Origin: DATKGQ01 sp035510715
Lineage (GTDB): Bacteria > Patescibacteriota > Saccharimonadia > Saccharimonadales > UBA4665
Length of the DNA: 25,383 nt
Direction: 5' to 3'
Assembly (NCBI GenBank): GCA_035510715.1
Contig: DATKGQ010000020.1
Coordinates: 1 to 25,383, forward strand
The notes under the pieces were generated by a model that did not search any database, was not told the origin of the DNA, and saw only the letters and a list, made by a program, of their open reading frames with translations. Made by a program: the position numbers and the translations under genes. The first letter of the stretch is position 1. Each line of letters opens with the position of its first letter. Below, piece by piece: positions 14,628 through 22,094 of the stretch.

Positions 14628-15431
14628 TTATTTGTCGCTAATACTTTGAATCTGTTTTACTTTTAAAGCTAAACCGGTAGCCGGATCAGCTTCGATTAGC
14701 AAGGCATTAAACTGCGAACGGCCGCTATTCTCTAGGATATTGCGGGTTTGTTTGTCGTCTCGCCAGCGGGGGATAACGCTGTCAAAAGCTATGCCCAGTG
14801 ATGAGTCAAGCGAACCGCACATACCGACATCGGTAATGTGGGCGGTGCCTTTCGGCAAAACCATGGCATCAGCTGTCGGCACGTGCCAGTGATCGCCGAT
14901 TACGGCGGTTACTTTGCCGTCCAGATAGTAGCCGATGATAATTTTCTCGCTGCTGAAATCACCGTGGAAATTAACTATCGTGGCAATCCGCGGCTGATGG
15001 CGCTCGGTCTCCAGAATTTTATCTATTAAGCGCAGGGGATTGTCAAATAACTTATCAGCGTCCCGGCCGACAACATGGCCAAGCAGACTGATTACCAGGA
15101 CTGCTCCTTGCGGCAAGTGTAAATACTTATAACCCAGCCCCGGAGTTCCCTCGGGATAATTTGCCGGCCGGATAATCGGGGCTTTAGGGTCGTTAAGAAG
15201 CGGGAAAATATCCTCTTCGTTTAGAATCCAGTTGCCGCCGGTTGCAAAATCAACACCGGCCCCCAGCAAGCGCTTGAAATCATGGCTGGAAATACCGCGG
15301 CCCCGGGTCACGTTTTCGGCCTGGGCAATCACCAAATCAATGGCTTCGGACTTCCGTAACTCAGGTAACAGGCGCTCCACAACCGTTAATCCGAAATCAC
15401 CGACTACGTCCCCGACATATAGTATTTTCAC
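14628..15431 (-). CDS. ymdB: YmdB-family metallophosphodiesterase, altered active site
   Basis: This 267-aa protein belongs to the YmdB family, which in Bacillus hydrolyses 2',3'-cyclic nucleotides with two metals. Asp8 (GDVVG), Glu39-Asn40 (AQAEN), Asn67, His156 (VNFHGD) and His181/His183 (GDHWHVPTAD) match the metal ligands, and the end has the typical TAHITDVGMCG. The residue after Asn67, normally His68 in GNH, is Trp68 (GGNWILN). In the family as I recall it, that His is the general acid, so activity may be lost or changed. It lies directly downstream of rny, as in Bacillus, which supports a role with RNase Y in mRNA decay or its control. Confidence 0.88.
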   Translation of the reverse strand: MKILYVGDVVGDFGLTVVERLLPELRKSEAIDLVIAQAENVTRGRGISSHDFKRLLGAGVDFATGGNWILNEEDIFPLLNDPKAPIIRPANYPEGTPGLGYKYLHLPQGAVLVISLLGHVVGRDADKLFDNPLRLIDKILETERHQPRIATIVNFHGDFSSEKIIIGYYLDGKVTAVIGDHWHVPTADAMVLPKGTAHITDVGMCGSLDSSLGIAFDSVIPRWRDDKQTRNILENSGRSQFNALLIEADPATGLALKVKQIQSISDK

Positions 15432-15449
15432 GCTTGACTTCCTAGTTGA

Positions 15450-16964
15450 TTATTTAGCAAATTCTATAGCGCGGGTTTCGCGGATAACGTTGACTTTGAT
15501 CGTACCGGGATACTGCATTGTCGATTCGATCTTTGTGGCAATATCGCGGGCCAGACGGATAGCAGTTAAATCATCAATCTGCTGCGGTTTGACAAAAACC
15601 CGGACTTCCCGGCCGGCGCTTATGGCGTAGGCCTTTTCAATGCCCTCAAAGCCGGTAGCCACATTCTCCAGTTCTTTCATGCGGTCCCCAAAGTTCTCGG
15701 CGCTGATGTTGCGGGCTCCCGGACGGGAGGCGCTGATAGCATCAACTGCCCTGATAATTAGCGCTTCGACAGTGGTGGCTTCAACGTCATCATGATGGGC
15801 TTCGGCGGCATGGGCGACCTCTTCCGGTGCACCATACTTGCGCAGCATTTCACCGCTGATGTGGTGGTGTTTGCCTTCCATCTTATGAGTCAAGGCTTTG
15901 CCTAAGTCATGGACCAGGGCCGCGTACTTGGTTGTTTTTACGTCGGCGCCCACTTCCTCGGCGATCATACCGGCCAAGTGAGCCATCTCGGTACTATGCT
16001 TCAGTACGTTTTGGCCGTAACTGGTGCGGTATTTCAGTTCGCCCACCAGATGCAGTATTTCTTTCGGTATGCCGATTATCCCGACTTCCCGGGCAGCATC
16101 TTCGGCGGCATGGATGACATCCTTATCAACTTCTTTTTGCGCTTTTTCAACAACTTCTTCGATCCGTCCGGGGTGTATCCGTCCGTCCTTAATCAGCATC
16201 TCCAGCGCTTGCCGGGCAATTTCTCGGCGCACCGGATCAAAACTGCTGAGTACGATATAACCGGGTGTGTCGTCAACCATAATGTCGACGCCGGTGGCCC
16301 GTTGTAGCGCCTGGATGTTGCGTCCTTCCTTACCGATGATCCGCCCTTTCATTTCATCATCTTCCAGTTTGATACTGGTGACCGTCCGTTCGGCGGTAAC
16401 TTCGCTGGACATCCGCTCCATCGCAGTGGTAAGAATGATAGCTGCCTGGTCTTCGGCATTTTCTTTGGCCTCATTCTGGAGCTTATCCACCAAACCGACA
16501 AGGTCGGCCCGGATATCGCGCTCCGTCATTTGCATGAGTTTTTCACCGGCTTCCTGTTTGCTCAGCTTGGCGACTTTCTCTAGTTTCTCCTGCTGTTTTT
16601 GCCGGATATCTCTGATCTCGTTTTTCAGGTCTTCGACGTCGCCTTCCGATTTCCGTAATTTATCAGACCGTTTATCGATATCGTCTATTTTTCTGTCAAA
16701 ACTTTCTTCACGTTGGACAAGACGCTGTTCCAGCTCTTTCAGCTCCCGCCGGCGTAGTTGTTCTTCTTTGCGGGTTTCCTCGTTAATCCGTCCAGCCTCA
16801 TTGCGGGCGTCATTGATTATTTTGCTGCCTTCTCGTTTTGCTTTTTCTAGTTCTTTATTAGCCTGGTCAGTGGCTGTGCCGATTCGCTTTTTTGTAACGG
16901 CCATATTCGCGCCAAAACCAACAGCAAGTCCCGCCAAAGACAGGACTATGGTAAGTGGTCCCAT
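15450..16964 (-). CDS. rny: Ribonuclease Y
   Basis: This 504-aa membrane-anchored endoribonuclease starts mRNA decay. One N-terminal TM helix (about 3-22) is followed by a long charged coiled coil (about 25-185). The KH domain has GRIIGKEGRN (207-216), and the HD domain has VHDLGK (His352-Asp353) and AAEAHHDD. Length is close to the Bacillus enzyme. The ATG at 16964 is chosen because AAGGAA (16973-16968) sits just upstream and the TM helix begins right after; an upstream in-frame start at 17003 adds 13 unlikely residues. It precedes ymdB by 18 bp, a neighbourhood kept from Firmicutes. The coiled-coil region produces long open frames on the other strand that are not genes. Confidence 0.95.
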   Translation of the reverse strand: MGPLTIVLSLAGLAVGFGANMAVTKKRIGTATDQANKELEKAKREGSKIINDARNEAGRINEETRKEEQLRRRELKELEQRLVQREESFDRKIDDIDKRSDKLRKSEGDVEDLKNEIRDIRQKQQEKLEKVAKLSKQEAGEKLMQMTERDIRADLVGLVDKLQNEAKENAEDQAAIILTTAMERMSSEVTAERTVTSIKLEDDEMKGRIIGKEGRNIQALQRATGVDIMVDDTPGYIVLSSFDPVRREIARQALEMLIKDGRIHPGRIEEVVEKAQKEVDKDVIHAAEDAAREVGIIGIPKEILHLVGELKYRTSYGQNVLKHSTEMAHLAGMIAEEVGADVKTTKYAALVHDLGKALTHKMEGKHHHISGEMLRKYGAPEEVAHAAEAHHDDVEATTVEALIIRAVDAISASRPGARNISAENFGDRMKELENVATGFEGIEKAYAISAGREVRVFVKPQQIDDLTAIRLARDIATKIESTMQYPGTIKVNVIRETRAIEFAK

Positions 16965-17110
16965 GACTTCCTTTCTATCGCAGATAGAATTTGTTAAAGA
17001 CAATCGCTTTCACTTCTCTAGTCCAAAAACAAATTATCTGATAATCGAGTTGAATTATATAGTTAATCGTTCAAAATGGCAGTGCTCTCAAAACGCACAT
17101 ATCCAATATA

Positions 17111-17140
17111 ACTATAACCTTTAGTCATAATTCCAGTCAA
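17111..17140 (-). promoter_or_regulatory. Candidate promoter of rny
   Basis: On the minus strand TTGACT (17140-17135), 18-bp spacer, TATAGT (17116-17111), giving a leader of about 140 nt. The -35 box abuts the tsaB stop codon. A second TATAAT further downstream has no good -35. A long leader on rny would allow autoregulation, as known for other RNase genes (inference). Confidence 0.5.
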
Positions 17141-17536
17141 TTATTTCTTTGGCGGCGTGATATGGACCGGCGCCCCGTAAAATGGCATGACTGGCTTTTG
17201 ATCGGGTTCCGCAAGCAAGCTTTTAAGGCCCTTATCCAGCCAGTTTTTACCCTGGGAACCGGTAATGGGTATCTGCAAACTATAGCTGATACTGTTAGCG
17301 ACACTTAATCCGATCCGCAGTCCCGTAAAACTGCCGGGCCCCTCATAGCAAACGACGCCGCCGATTTGCGGTAATTTTATATGCTGCTTAGCCAGTAACA
17401 GCCTAATCTTTTCATGTATCGTATCAGCTAATTGGCGGTGCGCTTCCCAGTGCTCATAGCCAAGTTGTTTACCTTCGCCAGTGAATAATCCGATTTCGGC
17501 AATCGGGTCGCTTGTCTTAACCGTCAGTATGAACAT
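17141..17536 (-). CDS. tsaB: TsaB, short form (t6A tRNA modification)
   Basis: TsaB is the scaffold partner of TsaD in making threonylcarbamoyl-adenosine at tRNA position 37. The N-terminal ASKHA fold is clear: LTVKTSDPIAEIGLF at the start, then EGPGSFTGLRIGLSVANSI, the strongest TsaB signature. At 131 aa it is about 100 residues shorter than usual TsaB proteins, lacking the second lobe. It ends with YGAPVHITPPKK, which looks like a natural terminus rather than a cut. The start codon overlaps the tsaE stop by one base, so the two genes are coupled. Confidence 0.85.
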   Translation of the reverse strand: MFILTVKTSDPIAEIGLFTGEGKQLGYEHWEAHRQLADTIHEKIRLLLAKQHIKLPQIGGVVCYEGPGSFTGLRIGLSVANSISYSLQIPITGSQGKNWLDKGLKSLLAEPDQKPVMPFYGAPVHITPPKK

Positions 17537-18000
17537 TACTTCAGTTCCTTAATCATATAACCCAGTGTTGCTGGATAGGAAAAATCTAAATGCCGCTCAT
17601 TGTCAGCTGTCTGGGTGAAAGTTATCGCCAGTTGTTTTTCCGGTAGCAGTTGGCGGACGACATTGGACCATTCGATGACAATAACACTGGCCGGTTCACT
17701 CAGCACCTCTGCCAGTTCGCTTGATAAAATACCCGGCTCAGATATCCGGTAAAAGTCAAAATGATACAGACTCAGTTTTTTGCCCGGGTAAACATTGTTT
17801 ATTTTAAACGTCGGGCTGCTGACCAGAGCCTGGCTACCGAGTCCTTTAGCCAGTCCCCGGACAAAAGTTGTTTTACCGCTGCCGAGATCGCCGATTAAGT
17901 CAATAACCTCGCCGCCGCGCAATTGTTTACCAATCGCCGCCGCCATAGCTTCTGTTGCTGCCGGGCTGTTTGAAATAGTTTGCCAATGCTTTTCAGACAT
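17536..18000 (-). CDS. tsaE: TsaE, ATPase of t6A synthesis
   Basis: This 154-aa P-loop ATPase cycles the TsaBD complex. Walker A GDLGSGKT (37-44), SSPTF (61-65), HFDFYR (80-85) and VIEW are all present and in the usual order. The in-frame start at 18051 would add 17 residues not found in the family. The ATG at 18000 sits 5 nt after a TATCTT box (18011-18006) with TTGATT 18 bp further up, so the message is probably leaderless. It is divergent from the PRC-barrel gene at 18081. Confidence 0.93.
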   Translation of the reverse strand: MSEKHWQTISNSPAATEAMAAAIGKQLRGGEVIDLIGDLGSGKTTFVRGLAKGLGSQALVSSPTFKINNVYPGKKLSLYHFDFYRISEPGILSSELAEVLSEPASVIVIEWSNVVRQLLPEKQLAITFTQTADNERHLDFSYPATLGYMIKELK

Positions 18001-18005
18001 AATGG

Positions 18006-18035
18006 AAGATACTGTAACGCATAACAAGTAATCAA
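18006..18035 (-). promoter_or_regulatory. Promoter of tsaE-tsaB, leaderless geometry
   Basis: On the minus strand TTGATT (18035-18030), 18-bp spacer, TATCTT (18011-18006), 5 nt to the ATG. Confidence 0.5.
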
Positions 18036-18068
18036 GACAAGCTGCAGACATATTGCTAGTGATTGCGC

Positions 18069-18074
18069 TATACT
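18069..18074 (+). promoter_or_regulatory. -10 box of the PRC-barrel gene, leaderless geometry
   Basis: TATACT ends exactly 6 nt before the ATG at 18081. The in-frame TTG at 18063 lies upstream of the predicted transcript. Confidence 0.55.
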
Positions 18075-18080
18075 AATTTT

Positions 18081-18605
18081 ATGCTACAGCTTAGTCAGGC
18101 ACTTCTTAACCGTCCGGTGTTAAGTCTGCGTACAGGGACAACAATCGGTAACGTGACGACGCCGATAATTAATCCTAACAATCTTAAAATTGAGGGATTT
18201 TATTGCCAGGACAAGTTCGATAAAAAAAAGCAACGGATTTTACTCTACCAGGATATCCGCGACATTATGCCCCAGGGTTTTGTAGTTGATGATCATGAGG
18301 TCCTCAGCGAATCGCATGAATTAGTCCGTTTGCAGGAAATTATTAAATTGGAATTTATGCTTATCGGTAAACCGGTTGTCACGCAAGGTAAGGACAAAGT
18401 CGGTAAGGTCAGTGATTATGCTACCGAAATTGAAACGATGTATATCCAAAAACTTTATGTCAGCCAGCCGCTGCTTAAAAGCCTGACCGGTGGTTCACTC
18501 AGTATTGACCGTTCGCAAATCATGGAAATCACCAACCGCCGGATTATTATTACCGATTTGTTGCAACCGACTAAAGTCCGGGCTGAGGCGGCCATAGTCT
18601 CATGA
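18081..18605 (+). CDS. Tandem PRC-barrel-like domain protein
   Basis: This 174-aa soluble protein has two similar small beta-barrel segments. Residues 1-75 start LSQALLNRPVLSLRTGTTIG, and residues about 93-160 start MLIGKPVVTQGKDKVGKVSD and include IQKLYVSQPLL. This is the pattern of PRC-barrel domains, which occur in RNA-processing and photosynthetic proteins and are often protein-binding. A precise role cannot be named. The stop overlaps the NUDIX start (ATGA), so the two are co-translated. Confidence 0.65.
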   Translation: MLQLSQALLNRPVLSLRTGTTIGNVTTPIINPNNLKIEGFYCQDKFDKKKQRILLYQDIRDIMPQGFVVDDHEVLSESHELVRLQEIIKLEFMLIGKPVVTQGKDKVGKVSDYATEIETMYIQKLYVSQPLLKSLTGGSLSIDRSQIMEITNRRIIITDLLQPTKVRAEAAIVS

Positions 18606-19024
18606 GACAATCACGGGGTTGCCAATACCGGGTTTCTGCCAAAGCGCTAATTACTGACCAGAACCATAAATTGCTCTTTGTTGAGGAAAATAAGCATCAC
18701 GGCTTTGAGCTCCCGGGAGGCGGGATTGAAATCGGGGAATCGGTATTTGAAGCTCTGCAGCGGGAACTTAGTGAAGAGTTGGGCGCCAAACTTGTCGGGT
18801 TGGCTGCGGCTCCGGCCTACGTCTGGTTTATTGGCGGCGAGGTAGTCTGGCTGATTTATGAGGCCAAAATTGCAGAAATCAGTGAATTTGCCGCATCGGT
18901 GCATATCGCCGGCGCCGGCTATTATGACGTCAATGAATTATTAAACCGTCAGGCAGACGGGCTGGGCTATTGCTGCCGCTTAAATCACCGGGATCTGCTG
19001 GATTATATGAAGGGCGCCGCTTAA
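18602..19024 (+). CDS. NUDIX hydrolase
   Basis: This 140-aa protein carries a complete Nudix box at about residues 40-62 (G-x5-E-x7-R-E-L-x-E-E-L-G), the Mg-binding catalytic helix that cleaves nucleoside-diphosphate-linked compounds. The flanking fold is the usual one, with ALITDQNHKLLFVEE before and FELPGG at the box. The substrate is unknown; 8-oxo-dGTP or a nucleotide sugar are possible. It overlaps the PRC-barrel gene by 4 nt. Its TAA shares bases with the recX stop of the other strand in the palindrome TTAA (19021-19024). Confidence 0.9.
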   Translation: MRQSRGCQYRVSAKALITDQNHKLLFVEENKHHGFELPGGGIEIGESVFEALQRELSEELGAKLVGLAAAPAYVWFIGGEVVWLIYEAKIAEISEFAASVHIAGAGYYDVNELLNRQADGLGYCCRLNHRDLLDYMKGAA

Positions 19025-19617
19025 CCCTTGACGGCTTTTTTGATGCTGGAGTAATCAAAACCCTGCTGGGCCAGGTAGCGCATCAGCCTGAGGTCGTCGT
19101 TGGCGTATTTAGACTGCTGGCGTTTTTTTCGGACTATTTCGGTGATCGCTGCCTCATCGTTGCTGCCGCCGGCTGAAGTTACTTCGCTGATAATGCTGTC
19201 CTCAACGCCTTTTTGGCGCAGTTCCTGGATAATCCGGCGCTGGCTGAATGACCTTAGCTGCCGGTTGTTGATCCAGGTCCGGGCAAAAACCGTATCATCA
19301 ACCAGTCCGAGTTGTTTCAAGCGGTTGATAATGTCCTGCCGGGCATTGGCGTCGGCCTGTTTGCGCTCCAGATATATGTCGACTTCTTTTTGGCTGTGGA
19401 GCCGTGACGTGCAGTAACTTAAGGCCCGCGCGTACAACTTGTCATTGGCGGCTATCTTTTGTAGCGCTTTAAGTTGCAGCTGCTCAATTATCTGGCCCTT
19501 GTACAATTTTTGTTCGAGCAGTTTTTGGCTGCTCAGTGAGAAGCAGAAACGGTCATCGATGAATATTGAATAACGGTCGGTCAGCTTGAGTTGTTGTTTG
19601 ATAGCCGTAATTACCAT
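19021..19617 (-). CDS. recX: RecX regulatory protein
   Basis: RecX binds inside the RecA filament and limits or remodels it. This 198-aa protein is built of helical three-helix repeats: RALSYCTSRLHSQKEVDIYLERK, then QDIINRLKQLGLVDDTVFARTWINNR, then RSFSQRRIIQELRQKGV, then RYLAQQGFDYSSIKKAV. The start at 19617 (MVITAIKQQ) gives a normal N-terminal domain and lies 28 bp after recA. The longer reading into recA at 19686 is unlikely. No Shine-Dalgarno is visible. The recA-recX order is standard. Confidence 0.9.
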   Translation of the reverse strand: MVITAIKQQLKLTDRYSIFIDDRFCFSLSSQKLLEQKLYKGQIIEQLQLKALQKIAANDKLYARALSYCTSRLHSQKEVDIYLERKQADANARQDIINRLKQLGLVDDTVFARTWINNRQLRSFSQRRIIQELRQKGVEDSIISEVTSAGGSNDEAAITEIVRKKRQQSKYANDDLRLMRYLAQQGFDYSSIKKAVKG

Positions 19618-19645
19618 TTGGGAAAGTTGTACCGCGAAGGCATTA

Positions 19646-20656
19646 CTAACTGGCTTTTCCAGCAGATTCTTTGACCTTGGCAGCAATCTCGGCCATCACC
19701 TTTGGGTTGTTGCGGAGGTACTCTTTGGAGGCTTCACGGCCCTGGGCGATTTTCTGGCCCTTGTACGCGAACCAGGCGCCTGATTTTTCAACGATGTTAT
19801 AAGTAGTTGCTAAATCGAGAATGTCACCGCTGCGGCTGATACCTTCGTCATACATAATGTCAAACTCGGCTTCGCGGAAAGGCGGAGCGATCTTGTTTTT
19901 GACGACTTTGACGCGGGTATGATTGCCGATGACTTGTTCGCCCTGCTTAATCTGGGCCAGCCGTCGGATATCCATTCTTACGCTGGCGTAAAATTTCAAG
20001 GCGTTGCCGCCGGTAGTCGTTTCGGGGTTGCCGAACATAATGCCGATCTTCATGCGGATTTGATTAATAAATATAACAGTGGCTCTACTGCGCGAGATGA
20101 CGGCTGTTAATTTTCTGAGGGCTTGGCTCATCAGGCGGGCCTGTAGGCCGGGCAGCGAATCGCCCATGTCGCCTTCAATTTCGGCTCTGGGAACCAGTGC
20201 GGCAACTGAGTCGACAACAATGATATCAACAGCGTTGGAGCGGACCAGTGTCTCGGTAATTTCCAGGGCCTGTTCACCGTTATCCGGCTGGGATAATAGT
20301 AAATTACTAGTATCAACACCAATCCGTTTGGCGTATGAAGGATCAAGCGCGTGTTCGGCGTCAATAAAGGCCGCCGTACCGCCGTTACGCTGGACTTCAG
20401 CGATGGCGTGCAGAGCAAGAGTTGTTTTGCCGGAACTTTCCGGTCCGTAAATTTCGACAACCCGGCCTTTGGGCAAGCCGGCGCCGAGAGCCAGATCCAG
20501 TGACAAGCAGCCGGTTGATATGCATTCCACTCCCGAAACATGACCTTCGCCGAGTTTCATAATCGAACCCTTGCCGAATTGTTTCTCAATTGTTTCCAGC
20601 GCCAGTCCAAGCGCTTTAACCTTACCGTCGCCACCCGTTTCCTTATCCTGTGCCAT
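19646..20656 (-). CDS. recA: RecA recombinase
   Basis: This 336-aa ATP-dependent strand-exchange protein has Walker A GPESSGKTT (71-79), the DNA-binding loop L1 region after VPRAEIEGDMGD, FINQIRMKIG and the L2 region with GNALKFYASVRMDIRR. The C-terminus ends in a short Lys-rich tail without the usual acidic stretch. The start is fixed by a strong AGGGAGGAT ribosome site (20669-20661). No LexA-type box is visible around the promoter. Confidence 0.98.
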   Translation of the reverse strand: MAQDKETGGDGKVKALGLALETIEKQFGKGSIMKLGEGHVSGVECISTGCLSLDLALGAGLPKGRVVEIYGPESSGKTTLALHAIAEVQRNGGTAAFIDAEHALDPSYAKRIGVDTSNLLLSQPDNGEQALEITETLVRSNAVDIIVVDSVAALVPRAEIEGDMGDSLPGLQARLMSQALRKLTAVISRSRATVIFINQIRMKIGIMFGNPETTTGGNALKFYASVRMDIRRLAQIKQGEQVIGNHTRVKVVKNKIAPPFREAEFDIMYDEGISRSGDILDLATTYNIVEKSGAWFAYKGQKIAQGREASKEYLRNNPKVMAEIAAKVKESAGKAS

Positions 20657-20703
20657 AGTAATCCTCCCTCAAACGCTTTGTACTCTTCTTATGTGTAGGT
20701 CTG

Positions 20704-20732
20704 ATTATATCAGTACCGGGCGGTGTCGTCTA
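20704..20732 (-). promoter_or_regulatory. Promoter of recA-recX
   Basis: On the minus strand TAGACG (20732-20727), 17-bp spacer, extended -10 TGA TATAAT (hexamer 20709-20704). The -10 sits in a small palindrome CTGAT-ATA-ATCAG, a possible operator. The leader is about 41 nt and carries the Shine-Dalgarno. Confidence 0.6.
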
Positions 20733-20774
20733 AAGCTTATGCTTAATCGTGGTAGCGGATTTTCTTATATCTTA

Positions 20775-20780
20775 TATAAT
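20775..20780 (+). promoter_or_regulatory. -10 box of the GspE-like gene
   Basis: A perfect TATAAT overlapping the in-frame ATG at 20779 and ending 10 nt before the ATG at 20791. This makes 20791 the likely start, with a leader of only a few nucleotides. Confidence 0.45.
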
Positions 20781-20790
20781 GAACGGTATT

Positions 20791-22089
20791 ATGGGTGGCA
20801 AGACGACTCCAGCCGAAACATCAATTTCGCAAACTAAAAAGGGTATCCAACAGATTATTTCGCGGGCTTTAAAAAGCGGTGCGACAACGATTCACATTGA
20901 ACCGATGGGGCAATATGTAGTGGTGCGTTACCGGCGGGGCGGCACGCTCTACCAGGCCACCACGCTGCCAAAATCAACTGCCTCTATCCTGGCCAGACAC
21001 TTCAAACATCTGGCACAGTTAGATGTCAGCCAAACCCGGACTCCGCAAAGCGGCCAGTTCCTGCAACACAATGGCCGTAAAATGTGTACTATCCAGGTAT
21101 CAACTCTGCCGGTTATCGACGGCGAAAAACTGACGCTGACATTGCCAAGCGCTAATCTGGTAACCAAAAGTTTACAAGGACTGGGTTTATGGGGGGATAG
21201 CCTATCAGTTATTCAACAGGCCCTAACTCAACCGACCGGTTTGATTCTAATTGCCGGACAACAACAAACCGGTTCACTGGCGGTTCAGACGGCCGTGCTG
21301 CAACTACTGGCTCAAGCTTCTCTGGCGATAGCCTATATCGGTGATAATGAAATGCCGGTTTTAGCAGGAATTAAATCCGTCAAAATCCATCCTGATGCTG
21401 GTTGGGGATTTAACCGTTATCTTCAGGTATTGGCCAAGCAGCACTTCGACGTAATCGGCCTTAGCACCATTATTGACCGCCGGACCGCTCAGACAGCCAT
21501 AGCTATTGCTGAGAAGGGGCCGCTGGTTATGGCCACCATACATGCCAATACTGCCGTGCAGGGCTTACTCTATATGCAACGGGCCACCCGCCAGCTCAGC
21601 AGCATTGTCTTAACCCGGGCCATTATTGGCAATGTTTTTGTCAGGGGTCTCTGCAGTCATTGCCGCGAAGCCTACATGCCTTCTACTGAGGAAAGGCAAT
21701 CTATGCAAGCGGTTTTTAAGATTGAAACGCCGGCAATCATGCAACGGTATCATGATTTGGAGCAGCAGGCATTCGGAGCCGGTTTATGTCCTGAGAACGA
21801 GCTAAGCAACAGTGACGGTACTGTATCTAAACTATGGCAGGCCCATCCGCTCGGCTGCAAATTTTGTGATAATACCGGTTACGGACCGCAGGTCGGTTTG
21901 TTTGAAGTCTGCCAGCCGGCGTCGGCGCTATTTAACGCCTTGTCGACGCAAAAATCTTTATCTGAATTGCAAACTATCGCCATCAAGGCCGGTATGATCA
22001 GTCTTAAAATCGATGGTTTCATAAAAACTCTGCGCGGTTTAATTGATTATCCTACACTGCTAAAAGTAGGCGAGCATTATGGCCGATAA
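20791..22089 (+). CDS. Degenerate GspE/PilB-like secretion ATPase
   Basis: This 432-aa protein has the fold order of type II/IV secretion ATPases: an N2 domain with TTIHIEP, VVRYRRGG and SGQFLQHNGRK, a RecA-like domain, a His-box (MATIHANTA), and a C-terminal zinc module with CSHC and CKFC followed by GYGPQVGLFEVC. The N-terminal N1 domain is absent. The Walker A position reads GQQQTGSL (about 156-163), without the Lys-Thr/Ser that binds ATP phosphate. The Walker B/Asp-box region reads DVIGLSTIIDRRTA instead of the usual D-P-D-x-x-x-x-G-E-x-R-D form. It is probably a non-hydrolysing partner of an active PilB elsewhere, or a regulator. Divergent from recA. Confidence 0.82.
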   Translation: MGGKTTPAETSISQTKKGIQQIISRALKSGATTIHIEPMGQYVVVRYRRGGTLYQATTLPKSTASILARHFKHLAQLDVSQTRTPQSGQFLQHNGRKMCTIQVSTLPVIDGEKLTLTLPSANLVTKSLQGLGLWGDSLSVIQQALTQPTGLILIAGQQQTGSLAVQTAVLQLLAQASLAIAYIGDNEMPVLAGIKSVKIHPDAGWGFNRYLQVLAKQHFDVIGLSTIIDRRTAQTAIAIAEKGPLVMATIHANTAVQGLLYMQRATRQLSSIVLTRAIIGNVFVRGLCSHCREAYMPSTEERQSMQAVFKIETPAIMQRYHDLEQQAFGAGLCPENELSNSDGTVSKLWQAHPLGCKFCDNTGYGPQVGLFEVCQPASALFNALSTQKSLSELQTIAIKAGMISLKIDGFIKTLRGLIDYPTLLKVGEHYGR

Positions 22090-22094
22090 ACGTT

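Noticed and set aside
16267..17124. Long open frame opposite the RNase Y coiled coil
   Set aside because: It is a Ser/Leu/Arg-rich mirror of the Glu/Lys/Arg-rich coiled-coil codons of rny. It has no ribosome site and no recognisable domain.
20700..20735. LexA/SOS box at the recA promoter
   Set aside because: The CTGAT-ATA-ATCAG palindrome fits neither the E. coli (CTG-N10-CAG) spacing nor the Gram-positive GAAC-N4-GTTC pattern; noted only as a possible operator.
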